A stretch of DNA of 64,000 nucleotides from contig NZ_JAAKZF010000008.1 of NCBI RefSeq assembly GCF_011045125.1, positions 62,001 to 126,000 of the forward strand, read 5' to 3'. Below are positions 33,231 through 42,317 of the stretch, piece after piece. Position 1 is the first letter of the stretch, and each line of letters begins with the position of its first letter. The notes beneath the pieces were generated by a model, which saw only the letters and a list, made by a program, of their open reading frames with translations, had not been told where the DNA came from and did not search any database. This DNA is from Allomesorhizobium camelthorni (GTDB lineage Bacteria; Pseudomonadota; Alphaproteobacteria; Rhizobiales; Rhizobiaceae). A program made the position numbers and the translations under genes.

Positions 33231-34808
33231 TCAGTCGGGAACGGATCCCCAGCCACCCCCGTTCGCGGTCTCTATCAGGATCTCGTCGCCAAGCTCCAGC
33301 CTTACGCCACTCGCGAAAGTCAGGCGCTCGGTGCGCCCCTCAACGTGTGCGACGGACAAGCCGTTGAGCCCTCCGGGCTTCCCCTCATTCGATCCCCAGA
33401 CCGGTTGCTTGGCCCGGCTGTAACCCGCCGACAGAATGGCTGGTGCCCGCAGGCGGTAGCTCGTCTGAAGCCCCTTCCCGCCCGCGTGCAGGCCGGCGCC
33501 TTCCGCGCTTTCGCGCAGGCGCTTGTAGCCGACGTCGAGACCGTAGCGCGCCTCGCAGATCTCCACCGGGCAATTGAAGGTCTCGCCGTGGCTCGCCGAA
33601 TACATAGCATCAAGCCCATCCCGCGTCGCGGTAGCGCCCCAGCCGCCCATCTGCGGTTCGACCATGGTAAAGCGGCGCCCGGTGTCGGGATGATTGCCGG
33701 CAATCACAGTCCCGCAGATCGACGCGAAATGACCGGCCGGCAAGCGCTTCGGCAGCGCCTTGGCCATGCACTGCCAAAGCATGTCGTAGAGGCGGATGCG
33801 CGTCTCGAAATAGTAGCCGTGCGGCGCGGTGCCGGTGGCATGGAAGATCGTGCCCGGCTCGGTGATGACCTCGAGCGCCCGGAACGAGCCCGCATTGGCG
33901 AAGAGAGTCGGGTCCGTCAACGCCTTGAAGATCATCTGCGCGGAGATGACCGCGCCGTCGCGGCTGGTGTTATAGGGGGCATCGCGCTGCTTCGGATTGC
34001 CCCGGAGATCGACCGTGAAGCGGTCCTTCGCCACGGTTATTGAAGCGTGCCATAGCGCCCCGTCGTCCTGCGTTTCGTCGATCTCGTAAGTCCCGTCGGG
34101 AAGCTCCGCGAGACCGGCGAGACCGCGGCGTTCGCCTTCGGCGAAGAGATCGGCCAGCGCCACGCGGTAGGCGCCTGCCCCGTAGCTTTCCACAAGCAGC
34201 CTTATGCGCGACTCGGCCTTGCGGCTCGCGGCCACCTGCGCCCAGAGGTCTCCCTGCACGAAATCCGGAAGGCGCGAATTGGCCATGATGATGTCGAAGA
34301 CGGAGCGGAGCGGCACGCCTTTGTCGAACAGCCTGACGGCCGGCAACCGGAGCCCTTCCTGGAAGATCTCCGTGACATCGACCGCCATCGAGCCCGGCGT
34401 CTTGCCGCCGATGTCGTTCCAGTGCGCGATGGAGGCTGACCATGCGACGAGCTCTCCGCCTGAAAAGACCGGCAGGGCTATGACGACGTCGTTGAGATGC
34501 GTCACGCCGCCGTAATACGGATCGTTGCTGACGAAGCAGTCGCCCTCGCGGATCGTGTCCAGGCCATTCAGCTCGATGATGCGCTTGACCGCCTTGTCGA
34601 GCACCCCGACGAAGGTCGGGATGCCGGCGCCGGACGACACCAGTTCGCCATGCGCGTCCGTGATCCCGGTGCCAACGTCGAGCACCTCGTAGATGATGGG
34701 ACTCATCGCCGTCTTGTTCAATACGGCGAACATTTCGTCCGCCGCGGCGATCAGGCTCGCCTGGATGACGGAAACGGTGATCGGATCGATCGGCGCGGCA
34801 GCTTTCAT
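33231..34808 (-). CDS. hyuB: Hydantoinase B-type protein, second copy
   Basis: The 525-residue protein belongs to the HyuB/5-oxoprolinase beta family, with ITVSVIQASLIAAADEMFAVLNKTAMS, GDCFVSNDPYYGGVTHLND, HWNDIGGKTPGS, the NTSRDGAVISAQMIFKALTDP block and MVEPQMGGWGA. It is homologous throughout to the HyuB at 38065. HyuB works with HyuA to open cyclic amides with ATP. Here it is the last gene of the 13-gene operon and has no HyuA next to it, so it may share the HyuA at 39741 or act with the short HyuA-like protein at 25218. TGGAGAACC precedes the ATG at 34808. Confidence 0.87.
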   Translation of the reverse strand: MKAAAPIDPITVSVIQASLIAAADEMFAVLNKTAMSPIIYEVLDVGTGITDAHGELVSSGAGIPTFVGVLDKAVKRIIELNGLDTIREGDCFVSNDPYYGGVTHLNDVVIALPVFSGGELVAWSASIAHWNDIGGKTPGSMAVDVTEIFQEGLRLPAVRLFDKGVPLRSVFDIIMANSRLPDFVQGDLWAQVAASRKAESRIRLLVESYGAGAYRVALADLFAEGERRGLAGLAELPDGTYEIDETQDDGALWHASITVAKDRFTVDLRGNPKQRDAPYNTSRDGAVISAQMIFKALTDPTLFANAGSFRALEVITEPGTIFHATGTAPHGYYFETRIRLYDMLWQCMAKALPKRLPAGHFASICGTVIAGNHPDTGRRFTMVEPQMGGWGATATRDGLDAMYSASHGETFNCPVEICEARYGLDVGYKRLRESAEGAGLHAGGKGLQTSYRLRAPAILSAGYSRAKQPVWGSNEGKPGGLNGLSVAHVEGRTERLTFASGVRLELGDEILIETANGGGWGSVPD

Positions 34809-34838
34809 GGCGGTGGTTCTCCAGTTTGGGGGGAGCGC

Positions 34839-34861
34839 GGTGGCTGCCGGAGCCAGCCACC
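34839..34861. repeat. Intergenic hairpin before hyuB copy 2
   Basis: GGTGGCTG-N7-CAGCCACC is a perfect eight-base-pair inverted repeat between the dehydrogenase and the second hyuB gene. There is no T-run after it on either strand, so it is not a standard terminator. It could stabilise or attenuate the transcript at this point in the operon. Confidence 0.4.
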
Positions 34862-34873
34862 GATGCCTCCTGC

Positions 34874-35872
34874 TCAAAGGCCGGTTTCGATCACGACCTT
34901 GCCGTGGTGCTTGCGAGGCTGGCTCAAGTAGTCAAACGCCTCAACGTACTTTTCCATCGGATAGACGCGGTCGATCCGCGGCCGAATGATGCCCTTGGCG
35001 AGCATGTCGTAGAGCGCGGCCAGGCCCTTTGCGCACATCGCGGCATCCTCGACATAGTTGAAGACCGAATAGGGATGGAAGACGGCGTTCTTCTGGAACA
35101 TGTCCACGAACGGCAGGTCTGGCCACACGGTATCCAGGGTGCCGTAGAAGTAGATGCGGGCGTTCTTCGCGAGCGCGGGACTGTAGCGCGGGACAAGTCC
35201 GGCGCCCACCGGATCGAAGACCATGTCGACGCCTTTGCCGCCAGTCATCTCGACGATCTGATCCGTCAGATCATTCTCATCCGTCACGATTACGTGGTCA
35301 GCTCCCATCTGCAGCAGGTATCCGGCGTTCCCCGCAAAGCGCGTTGTACCAATCATGGTCGCGCCAAGCGCGCGGCCGATCTGCAGCGAAGCCGATCCGG
35401 CCGTGCTGGTGGCTGCGGTGACGAGCACGTGGCTTGCCGGTCCGACCTTCGATACTTCCGCCAACGGGAAATAGGCGGTCAGGTACTGCATCCAGATCGA
35501 TGCGCATTCGATCGGCGACAGATTGGGCGGCGCCTTGGCGACATACCGGCTGTCAATCACGAGGGACTCGGTGCTGGCGCCTCGGTTGTCGTAGAAATAG
35601 GGAAGTGTCGAGACGCGTTCACCGATCTCGAATCCCGCCACCCCCGATCCGATCGCGTCGATGACACCGGCCGCCTCGATCCCCACGCGGGCCGGAAACT
35701 CCGGGAAGCTGAAGGAGTAGTTGTCCTTCATGAGATCCATGTCGCCCCAATTCAAGGCGAAGGCTTCGACGCGCAGCCGGATCTCGCCGGCGCCGGGTTC
35801 TTCCCAAGGCTCCTCTTCGAGGTTGAGCCCATGATAGCCGCTGTAGTCGTGGATGCGCCAGGCGCGAGGCAT
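34874..35872 (-). CDS. Medium-chain dehydrogenase/quinone oxidoreductase-like protein
   Basis: The 332-residue protein is a medium-chain dehydrogenase/reductase of the zinc-free quinone oxidoreductase type. It has FALNWGDMDLM, PARVGIEAAGVIDAIGSGV, the cofactor motif TAATSTAGSASLQIGRALGA and a C-terminal HHGKVVIETG. The structural-zinc cysteines of true alcohol dehydrogenases are absent. It is expected to bind NADPH and reduce a carbonyl or activated alkene. It lies inside the hydantoinase operon between the M24 peptidase and the second HyuB, with no clear clue to its substrate. Confidence 0.82.
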   Translation of the reverse strand: MPRAWRIHDYSGYHGLNLEEEPWEEPGAGEIRLRVEAFALNWGDMDLMKDNYSFSFPEFPARVGIEAAGVIDAIGSGVAGFEIGERVSTLPYFYDNRGASTESLVIDSRYVAKAPPNLSPIECASIWMQYLTAYFPLAEVSKVGPASHVLVTAATSTAGSASLQIGRALGATMIGTTRFAGNAGYLLQMGADHVIVTDENDLTDQIVEMTGGKGVDMVFDPVGAGLVPRYSPALAKNARIYFYGTLDTVWPDLPFVDMFQKNAVFHPYSVFNYVEDAAMCAKGLAALYDMLAKGIIRPRIDRVYPMEKYVEAFDYLSQPRKHHGKVVIETGL

Positions 35873-35919
35873 GAGCTTGCGTTCCCTGTTTCCTGCGTAC
35901 GACTTCCTCGGATCGACGG

Positions 35920-37020
35920 TCAGTTTACGGCGACGAAAAGGTCGCGCGGCAGGTCGGAGAATATCTCGGGTCCATCCTCGCGAAGGATGACAATTTCTTC
36001 CAGCCGGATGCCGAAGCGGCCGGGGATGTAGATGCCGGGCTCGATGGAGAAGACCATGCCCTCCTCCAGCAGCGTTTCGGAGGTCGCGGTGATGTAGGGC
36101 GGTTCGTGGCCGTCGATCCCCAGGCCGTGGCCGGTGCGATGCACGAAGTACTCGCCATAGCCGGCGTCTACGATCACCTTGCGCGCCGCCGCATCGATCT
36201 CCTTCGCCATCACGCCCGGACGCGCGGCCTTCAGCGCCGCCTGCACAGCCTTTTCCACGATGGAATGCACCTGACCATAGCCTTCCGGCGCCTCGCCCAC
36301 GACCGCCATCCGCGTGATGTCGCTCGGAAACCCGTCCTTGCGGCCGCCAATATCGATGACGATCGCGTCTCCGTCCTGCAATTCGCGACCTCCGGTCTGG
36401 TGGTGCGGGAACGCGCCGTTTGGACCGCTCCCGACGATCCAGAAGGCAGGCGTCGCGCCTTCGGCCGCGAACTGGTCGCGGATGATCTGCGCCAGTTCCT
36501 GCTCGGTCATGCCGGGCCGGATCGAGGCGAATGCCTTCTGCATGGTGCGGTCGGCGATGCCGGCGTTCATCTTGATCTTGCGGTACTCGCTCTCATCCTT
36601 GCGCATGCGCAGCCGGCCGAGGGTGCGTTCCGTGAAGGCGTGCCCCGCGTTTGGAAGCGCACCGAGCAGCAGTAGCGCGAAGTCAGCCCGCATCGTCTCA
36701 TCGAGCACGACGTTCTTCGCGCCGCTCGCGCCGACATCCTCGAGCGCCGCCGCGAGTGCCGCAACCGGCCCCTGGTCGTCGCTCCAGGTGTGGAAGGCGA
36801 TCCCGGTCGATTCCCGCGTGCCCTCCGCATTGAGCACCGGCATCAGGAAGGCTTCGCGCTCGGGCCCGACCAGGAGCAGGCACGGACGTTCGTCCGGATG
36901 CGGATGGAAGCCGAGCAGCCAGTCCATGTGCGAGCCGGGCGCGATCGCTACGAGGTCGGCCCTTTCGGAAGCCATGGACTGGCGCAGGTGCGCAAGGCGT
37001 TCGGTGGCGGGATGGGTCAT
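35920..37020 (-). CDS. M24-family metallopeptidase (Xaa-Pro peptidase/creatinase-like)
   Basis: The 366-residue protein has a creatinase-like N-terminal domain and a pita-bread C-terminal domain with all five dinuclear metal ligands visible: Asp in IVIDIGG, Asp in FPSDITR, His in TGHGLGIDGHEPP, Glu in FSIEPGIYI and Glu in IRLEEIV. Members cleave Xaa-Pro bonds or, in creatinase and ectoine hydrolase, other C-N bonds. In a hydantoinase operon, hydrolysis of an N-substituted amino acid is a plausible role. I chose the ATG at 37020 because GAGGAC lies just upstream of it. Confidence 0.85.
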   Translation of the reverse strand: MTHPATERLAHLRQSMASERADLVAIAPGSHMDWLLGFHPHPDERPCLLLVGPEREAFLMPVLNAEGTRESTGIAFHTWSDDQGPVAALAAALEDVGASGAKNVVLDETMRADFALLLLGALPNAGHAFTERTLGRLRMRKDESEYRKIKMNAGIADRTMQKAFASIRPGMTEQELAQIIRDQFAAEGATPAFWIVGSGPNGAFPHHQTGGRELQDGDAIVIDIGGRKDGFPSDITRMAVVGEAPEGYGQVHSIVEKAVQAALKAARPGVMAKEIDAAARKVIVDAGYGEYFVHRTGHGLGIDGHEPPYITATSETLLEEGMVFSIEPGIYIPGRFGIRLEEIVILREDGPEIFSDLPRDLFVAVN

Positions 37021-37164
37021 CTTTGTCCTCATTCTCGATTCTGTCTCGACGGCCGGCGGTCCCGACCTCTTGCTGCTGTTCCCGCGGATCGGGAGGGCGG
37101 GGACATGCCCCCTTTCCCCGCTTCGCAGTCGCCCGCGCGAGCTTCAGCCGGGCGACCGTGTTCG

Positions 37165-38001
37165 TCAGGCGGCGTTCCTTATGGTGCTCTCTCCATTCGC
37201 GCCTACAACCATGCGCGAGCCGAAAGCCTCGCCCTCGTCGAAGCCGCCGATTGTGGCGATCTCATCCTCGGGCGGCGCCTCGCAGGACCACTTCCTGCTC
37301 GGCACCCAACCGCACTGGCGCTTCAGGATCGCGGCGTATTCGGCACGCTTCAGCGCTGCGATCGACGGATCGATGACGGGCACGCCGAGCTGGCGTTCCA
37401 ACTCGCGGTAAAAGCCGACTTCCATGGTGCAGCCGAGGATCAGCGCCTCGGCGAAATCCTCCTCGACCGCCTTGCGGCCGGCCTCGATCAGCCGCCGTCC
37501 GGTCGCGGCATGGTCCTGCTGGAACTCCGTGACGCCGAGTTCGACGTGGTAGAACCCGGACAGCCGATGCTCGTGGCCGTGCTCGCGCACGGTCGCGCTC
37601 ATCTGGTGCACCCATTTGCGCCGCCCCACGATGACGCCGAAGCGGTTGGCGAGCGTGGACGCGATCTCGCATGAGGACTGGCACGGCGCCGTCACGATCA
37701 TCCCGCCCGATACCTCGCGAGCGTCATGCAGGGCGGTGTCGTAGAAGCAGCCTATCGCGAAGGCGTCGAAGCCTTCGCGCGCAGCCTGGCGGGCTGCCCG
37801 GATGATGCCACGCGTCGCCATCGCCTCGTACGAGCGGAACTCTATGTGTGAGAAACTCCCCTCGGATCGAGGCATGGAGGTGACGTGGACCTCCGTGCCG
37901 GACAGCTTGTTGTCGCGCGCCATGTCGGCGAAGATCTCGTCATGCGCGTGGTCGCTTGCGACCGGACTGAAATACATGATCTTCAACGGCTTCTCGCTCA
38001 T
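37165..38001 (-). CDS. Aspartate/glutamate-hydantoin racemase family protein
   Basis: The 278-residue protein has the two catalytic cysteines of the Asp/Glu/hydantoin racemase superfamily, in FAIGCFYDTAL and LILGCTMEVGF. The N-terminus (KIMYFSPVASDH) and the conserved GMIVTAPCQSSCEIA region fit as well. Members racemise hydantoins or amino acids, or isomerise maleate. Its neighbours HyuA and HyuB make a hydantoin racemase-like role the best guess. It is slightly longer than classical hydantoin racemases (about 240 residues), with an extra C-terminal tail from around residue 235. Confidence 0.78.
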   Translation of the reverse strand: MSEKPLKIMYFSPVASDHAHDEIFADMARDNKLSGTEVHVTSMPRSEGSFSHIEFRSYEAMATRGIIRAARQAAREGFDAFAIGCFYDTALHDAREVSGGMIVTAPCQSSCEIASTLANRFGVIVGRRKWVHQMSATVREHGHEHRLSGFYHVELGVTEFQQDHAATGRRLIEAGRKAVEEDFAEALILGCTMEVGFYRELERQLGVPVIDPSIAALKRAEYAAILKRQCGWVPSRKWSCEAPPEDEIATIGGFDEGEAFGSRMVVGANGESTIRNAA

Positions 38002-38064
38002 CGCAGTGCTCCTTTCATCATGTCCCGTTCTATTCCCGCCCGACCCGGGCGGACCTTCATCCGG

Positions 38065-39729
38065 TCACCCGCTGTAGCCGTAGACCTCGCGTGCACGCTC
38101 CGGCGTGATCAGCCCGTTGCGGACGTCGTCGGCGACAGCCTTCGGATCACGTTCCTTCGGGTCGCCGACGCCGCCGCCATTGCCGGTCACGACGCGGATG
38201 ACGTCTTCGCGGCGCGTCGTCAGACCCGAGACGAAGGAGAACTTCTCCCGTGAGCCATCCTTGCGGATCACCTCCACGTAGTTGGGCGAGCCCTCCTTGC
38301 CGCCGTCCAGCGCCCAGGGAGGAAATTTCGAGCGGGTATAGCCGGCGGTGAGGAAGCCGTTGTCGGCGCGTACCCGGTAGTCCATAACGATGCCGCGTCC
38401 GCCGCGGTACTTGCCGTCGCCTCCCGGCTCCATGTTGAGCTCCATGCGGTCGACATAGAGCCCGTTGCGGGCTTCGTTGATCTCGGCCGGACAGTTGTAG
38501 GTCTCGCCGTGGAAGCCGCAGAAGATCGCCGAGTTGCCGTCGCGGCCGTGGCTGGCACCCCAGCCGCCGAGCTGCGGCTCAATGATCGTGTACTGCCTGC
38601 CCGTATCGGGATGGATGCCGCCGATGAAGGTGCCGCAGACGCTGGCGAAATGGCCCGATGCCAGCCGCTCGGGCATGTGCGCCGCGAGGCAGCGCCACAT
38701 GATGTCGTACACCCTGAGTTCGATCTCGTAGTAGAAGCCGATCGGAGCCGGTTCCTTGGCGTGGAAGACCGAGCCTTCGCGGGTCAGGAGCCGGATCGGA
38801 CGGAACGAACCCTCGTTGGCGGGCGAATAGGGATCGGTAAGCGACTTGAAGATCATCTGCGCGGCGACCATAACGCCGTCGCGGCTGGTGTTGACCGGGC
38901 TCGCTGACTGGTCCGGATTGTCCCTCAGGTCGACCGTGAACGCGTCGTCGCTGATCGTGATCTTCACATTGAAGGTGCGGCCGTCGTCCTGTTCCTCCGA
39001 AAGCTCGAACGTGCCCTTCGGCAGCTTCGCGAGTTCGGTGCGGGAAGCCTGCTCTCCGAAATCCATGAACGAGGACATGGCTTTCTGGAAGGTGGCGACG
39101 CCGTACTTCTCGGAGATTTCGACCAGGCGCTTGGCACCGATGCGCACAGAGGCGATCGCTGCCCAGACGTCGCCTTCCAGCACGTCGGGCATGCGCGAAT
39201 TGACCTTGATGATCTCCATGACGGAGCGGATCGGCTCGCCCCTGGAGATGATCTTGATCGCGGGCAGCCGTAGGCCTTCCTGGAAGATCTCCGTCGCCTC
39301 GCCGGACAGCGAACCCGGCGCCATCCCGCCGACGTCGGAATTGTGGGCGATGTTGGCCGTCCAGGCGATGATTGTGTCGCCAGCGAAGACCGGCATCGCG
39401 ACGACGATGTCGTTAAGATGCGTGACGCCGCCGTAATAGGGATCGTTGGTGGCGAAGACGTCGCCCGGCTGGATGTCCCCCGGCTTGTCGAACTTGGCGG
39501 TAATCACCTTCACCGCCTTGTCGAGCACGCCGATGAAGGCGGGGATGCCGGCCCCCGACGAGGCGAGCGCACCCTTCGCGTCGGTGATGCCCGTGCCCAT
39601 GTCGAGCACCTCGTAGATGATCGAGCTCATCGCCGTCTTCTTCATGACGGCGAACATCTCGTCGGCGGTCGCCTGGAGCGAGTTCTGGATGATCTCGAGC
39701 GTGATGGGATCGTTGGACCTGTCGTTCAT
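38065..39729 (-). CDS. hyuB: Hydantoinase B/oxoprolinase family protein
   Basis: The 554-residue protein is a complete HyuB homologue: ITLEIIQNSLQATADEMFAVMKKTAMS, GDVFATNDPYYGGVTHLNDIV, NTSRDGVMVAAQMIFKSLTDP and IIEPQLGGWGASHGRDG. With HyuA it forms an ATP-dependent amidohydrolase for cyclic amides such as N-methylhydantoin, 5-oxoproline or lactams. It begins eleven bases after the HyuA stop codon, with GAGGAGG upstream. Compared with the copy at 33231 it has a longer C-terminus (ending about GLITPERAREVYGYSG). Confidence 0.9.
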   Translation of the reverse strand: MNDRSNDPITLEIIQNSLQATADEMFAVMKKTAMSSIIYEVLDMGTGITDAKGALASSGAGIPAFIGVLDKAVKVITAKFDKPGDIQPGDVFATNDPYYGGVTHLNDIVVAMPVFAGDTIIAWTANIAHNSDVGGMAPGSLSGEATEIFQEGLRLPAIKIISRGEPIRSVMEIIKVNSRMPDVLEGDVWAAIASVRIGAKRLVEISEKYGVATFQKAMSSFMDFGEQASRTELAKLPKGTFELSEEQDDGRTFNVKITISDDAFTVDLRDNPDQSASPVNTSRDGVMVAAQMIFKSLTDPYSPANEGSFRPIRLLTREGSVFHAKEPAPIGFYYEIELRVYDIMWRCLAAHMPERLASGHFASVCGTFIGGIHPDTGRQYTIIEPQLGGWGASHGRDGNSAIFCGFHGETYNCPAEINEARNGLYVDRMELNMEPGGDGKYRGGRGIVMDYRVRADNGFLTAGYTRSKFPPWALDGGKEGSPNYVEVIRKDGSREKFSFVSGLTTRREDVIRVVTGNGGGVGDPKERDPKAVADDVRNGLITPERAREVYGYSG

Positions 39730-39740
39730 GATCCGCCTCC

Positions 39741-41816
39741 TCAGCCGGCCAGAGTGATGTGGATGTTGCCGTAGCCGTCGATCTCCACCTGGTTGCCGGG
39801 GTGAATGACCACGGTGGTCCCGGGATCCTCGACAATGGCAGGGCCTTCGAAGCGCATGCCAGCTTCCAGCTTCGTACCGTCGTAGATCGCGGCCTTCTTC
39901 ACGCCCTCGAGGGCATAGTCGACGTCGCGGTGGCCCTTCAGCGCGCTCTCGGCCGGCGTGCCGGTCGGCTCGCGCTTCGCCATGGCGAGCTTTCCGACTT
40001 CGGCTGAAGCGACCAGATGGATGCCGACCATCTCAACCGGCGCGTCCAGCCGGTAGGTGTATTCGCGCTCGTAGGTCTCGTGGAACGAGGCCTCGATCTC
40101 GGACAGCCTTTCATCGGTCACCGCGCCATCCGCGATTAGGACCTCGGTCGTGTGCTCCTGGTTCTGGTAGCGGAACTTGCCGTAGCGGAGCATCTTCACC
40201 TTTTCCGCCGCGACGCCTTCCTGCGTGAACTGGCCGCGCGCGCGATCCTCGGTGTCGGCGAAGAGCTGCTCGATCGCGTTGGCCGCGCCCGGCTTCAGGT
40301 CGGCAAGGCGGGTGACGAAATAGTCGCGACGCAGGTCGGACATCATCATGCCCCAGGCCGAGAAGACCGCTGCGCCGGCGGGGACGACGACCTTCTTGAC
40401 GCCGAGTTCCTGGCCAAGCGCCACGCCGTGCATGGCGCCGCCGCCGCCGAAGGCGACCAGCGTGAAGTCGCGCGGGTCGTGGCCGCGGTTGAGCGACACG
40501 AGCTTCAGCGCGTTGACCATGTTGTTGTTGGCGATGCGGATGATGCCGCGCGCGGCTTCGTCAGTGTCCACGCCGAGCTTCTCGCCCACCGCCGCGATGG
40601 CCTTTTCTGCCGCGGCCATGTCCGCGACCACCTCGCCGCCGCAGAAATATTCCCGGTTGATGCGGCTGAGCCACAGATTGGCGTCCGTGGTCGTGGCGTC
40701 ACTGCCGCCGCGCCCATAGGCGGCGGGACCCGGCATCGCCCCGGCCGATTGGGGGCCGACATGCAACTTGCCGAAATCGTTGACCCAGGCAATGGAGCCG
40801 CCGCCATTGCCGATCTCGACCAGATCGACAACCGGCACCATGATCGGATAGCCGGCCGAGGTGCGGTCACGCTCGATCCAGTAGTCGGTCTTGATTTTGA
40901 CCTCGCCGTCCTCGATCAGCGAGCATTTCGCGGTCGTCCCGCCGATGTCGAGCGCCAGCACGTTCGGCTCTCCGATCAGCTTGCCGAGCTCGGCCGCGCC
41001 CCAGAAGCCGGAGGCCGGCCCGGACTCGACCATCGTGATCGGGATCTTCGACACCGAATCCAGCGAGTCCACACCACAGTTCGACTGCATGATGTAGGGG
41101 CTGCCCTTCAGCCCCTTCTCCTTCAGTCCGTTGGCAAGCCGCGACAGGTAGCGCTCTGCGATCGGCTGGACATAGGCCGACAGGACCGCCGTGTTAGTGC
41201 GCTCGTATTCGCGCCACTCGCGCGTGATCTGGTGCGAGGAGACGACCGAGACCTCGGGCCAGAGTTTCTGCACCTCCGCCATCGTCCTCTCCTCGTGCGA
41301 GGGGTCCGCATAGGAGTGGAGGAAGGAAATCGCCACCGCCTCGACGCCGTCGGCCTTGAAGTCCTCCAGGATGGCCGGCAGGCCCGACAGGTCCAGCGGC
41401 TTCAGCTCCTCGCCCTTGTAGCTCGTGCGTTCGGGAAGCTCGCGGCGCAGGTAGCGCGGCACGAAGGGCTTCGGCTTCTCGTAGTGCAGGTTGAAGAAGT
41501 CCGGGCGGTTTCCGCGCGCGATCTCCAGCGTGTCGCGAAAACCCTCGGTCGTGATCAGGCCGACCTTCACGCCCTTTCTCTCGGTCAGGGCGTTGATGAC
41601 CACCGTCGTTCCGTGCGCCAGGAAGCCGATGGATGTCGGATCGACCCCGCCCTTGGCGAGCACGTTCAGAACGCCCTCTTCGAAGTTGGGAGGCGTCGTG
41701 TCGGACTTGGCGGTGATGACGCGCGCCTCGCCCGTGTCGACATCGGTCTCGAAGCAGACGAGGTCGGTGAACGTGCCGCCGACATCGGTTGCGACGCGGA
41801 TCGTGGTCTCGGCCAT
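39741..41816 (-). CDS. hyuA: Hydantoinase A/oxoprolinase family protein
   Basis: The 691-residue protein is a full-length HyuA. It shows RVATDVGGTFTDLVCF at the N-terminus, FLAHGTTVVINALTERKG, ESGPASGFWGAAEL, the phosphate-binding LALDIGGTTAKCSLI and the FGGGGAMHGVALGQELG segment, plus the C-terminal domain ending near VEIDGYGNIHITL. It binds ATP and activates the cyclic substrate, which is opened together with HyuB. It is directly followed by HyuB and preceded by a GAF protein and a peptide-type ABC transporter, all on one transcript to judge from the spacing. Confidence 0.92.
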   Translation of the reverse strand: MAETTIRVATDVGGTFTDLVCFETDVDTGEARVITAKSDTTPPNFEEGVLNVLAKGGVDPTSIGFLAHGTTVVINALTERKGVKVGLITTEGFRDTLEIARGNRPDFFNLHYEKPKPFVPRYLRRELPERTSYKGEELKPLDLSGLPAILEDFKADGVEAVAISFLHSYADPSHEERTMAEVQKLWPEVSVVSSHQITREWREYERTNTAVLSAYVQPIAERYLSRLANGLKEKGLKGSPYIMQSNCGVDSLDSVSKIPITMVESGPASGFWGAAELGKLIGEPNVLALDIGGTTAKCSLIEDGEVKIKTDYWIERDRTSAGYPIMVPVVDLVEIGNGGGSIAWVNDFGKLHVGPQSAGAMPGPAAYGRGGSDATTTDANLWLSRINREYFCGGEVVADMAAAEKAIAAVGEKLGVDTDEAARGIIRIANNNMVNALKLVSLNRGHDPRDFTLVAFGGGGAMHGVALGQELGVKKVVVPAGAAVFSAWGMMMSDLRRDYFVTRLADLKPGAANAIEQLFADTEDRARGQFTQEGVAAEKVKMLRYGKFRYQNQEHTTEVLIADGAVTDERLSEIEASFHETYEREYTYRLDAPVEMVGIHLVASAEVGKLAMAKREPTGTPAESALKGHRDVDYALEGVKKAAIYDGTKLEAGMRFEGPAIVEDPGTTVVIHPGNQVEIDGYGNIHITLAG

Positions 41817-41819
41817 TGG

Positions 41820-42317
41820 TCAGGCTCCCCTGGTCTTCATGCGTTCGTGGAGAAGAAGGCAGACGAGGCCGGGCAGCTTGAGCGCCTCGGCGGCCTCGAC
41901 GCGTTCCGGCGTGTAGTGGCCTGCTGCGTTCAGGCAGTTGATGGTGCCGGCGACCTCGCCGTCGATCAGGATCGGCACGTTCATGACGCTCTCGCAGCCG
42001 AGCGACCGGATCAGTTCCCAGTCGTCGAAGACGGCCTTGATGCCTTCGATGTCATTGGCGACGAATGTCTTCTTCTCGCCGATCACCTGGCGCGACCAGT
42101 CGGTCTCGTTGGCAGGCTTCGTTCCCGAGACCGGATAGGCTTCCGGCATGTTGGAGTAGACCCGCGCATTGACGCGTTGCGCGCGGTCGCTGGTCATGAT
42201 GGTGAAGAGCTTCGCGCCGACCAGCTGCTGTGTCAGTGCGCAAAGGCCATCGAAGACGGTCTGCAGCTGCGGGCCGGCGGCCCCCGCCGCCGTCAGGAAC
42301 TTCACATAATCAGGCAC
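41820..42317 (-). CDS. Single GAF-domain protein
   Basis: The 165-residue protein consists of one GAF domain, with LCALTQQLVGAKLFTIM, YSNMPEAYPVSGTKP, VIGEKKTFVANDIEGIKAVFDDWELIRSLGCESVMNVPIL and GEVAGTINCLNAAGHYTPE. It lacks any output domain. Stand-alone GAF proteins can act as small-molecule sensors or, in the fRMsr group, as methionine-sulfoxide reductases. A single cysteine in LGCESVMNVP is at the position used by those enzymes, but the other expected cysteines are not evident. It overlaps the ATPase gene by eight bases, so it belongs to the operon; its role there is unknown. Confidence 0.8.
   Translation of the reverse strand: MPDYVKFLTAAGAAGPQLQTVFDGLCALTQQLVGAKLFTIMTSDRAQRVNARVYSNMPEAYPVSGTKPANETDWSRQVIGEKKTFVANDIEGIKAVFDDWELIRSLGCESVMNVPILIDGEVAGTINCLNAAGHYTPERVEAAEALKLPGLVCLLLHERMKTRGA

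Noticed and set aside
34839-34861. Hairpin as an intrinsic terminator
   Set aside because: There is no run of T on either side, and the downstream hyuB copy has no other evident promoter.
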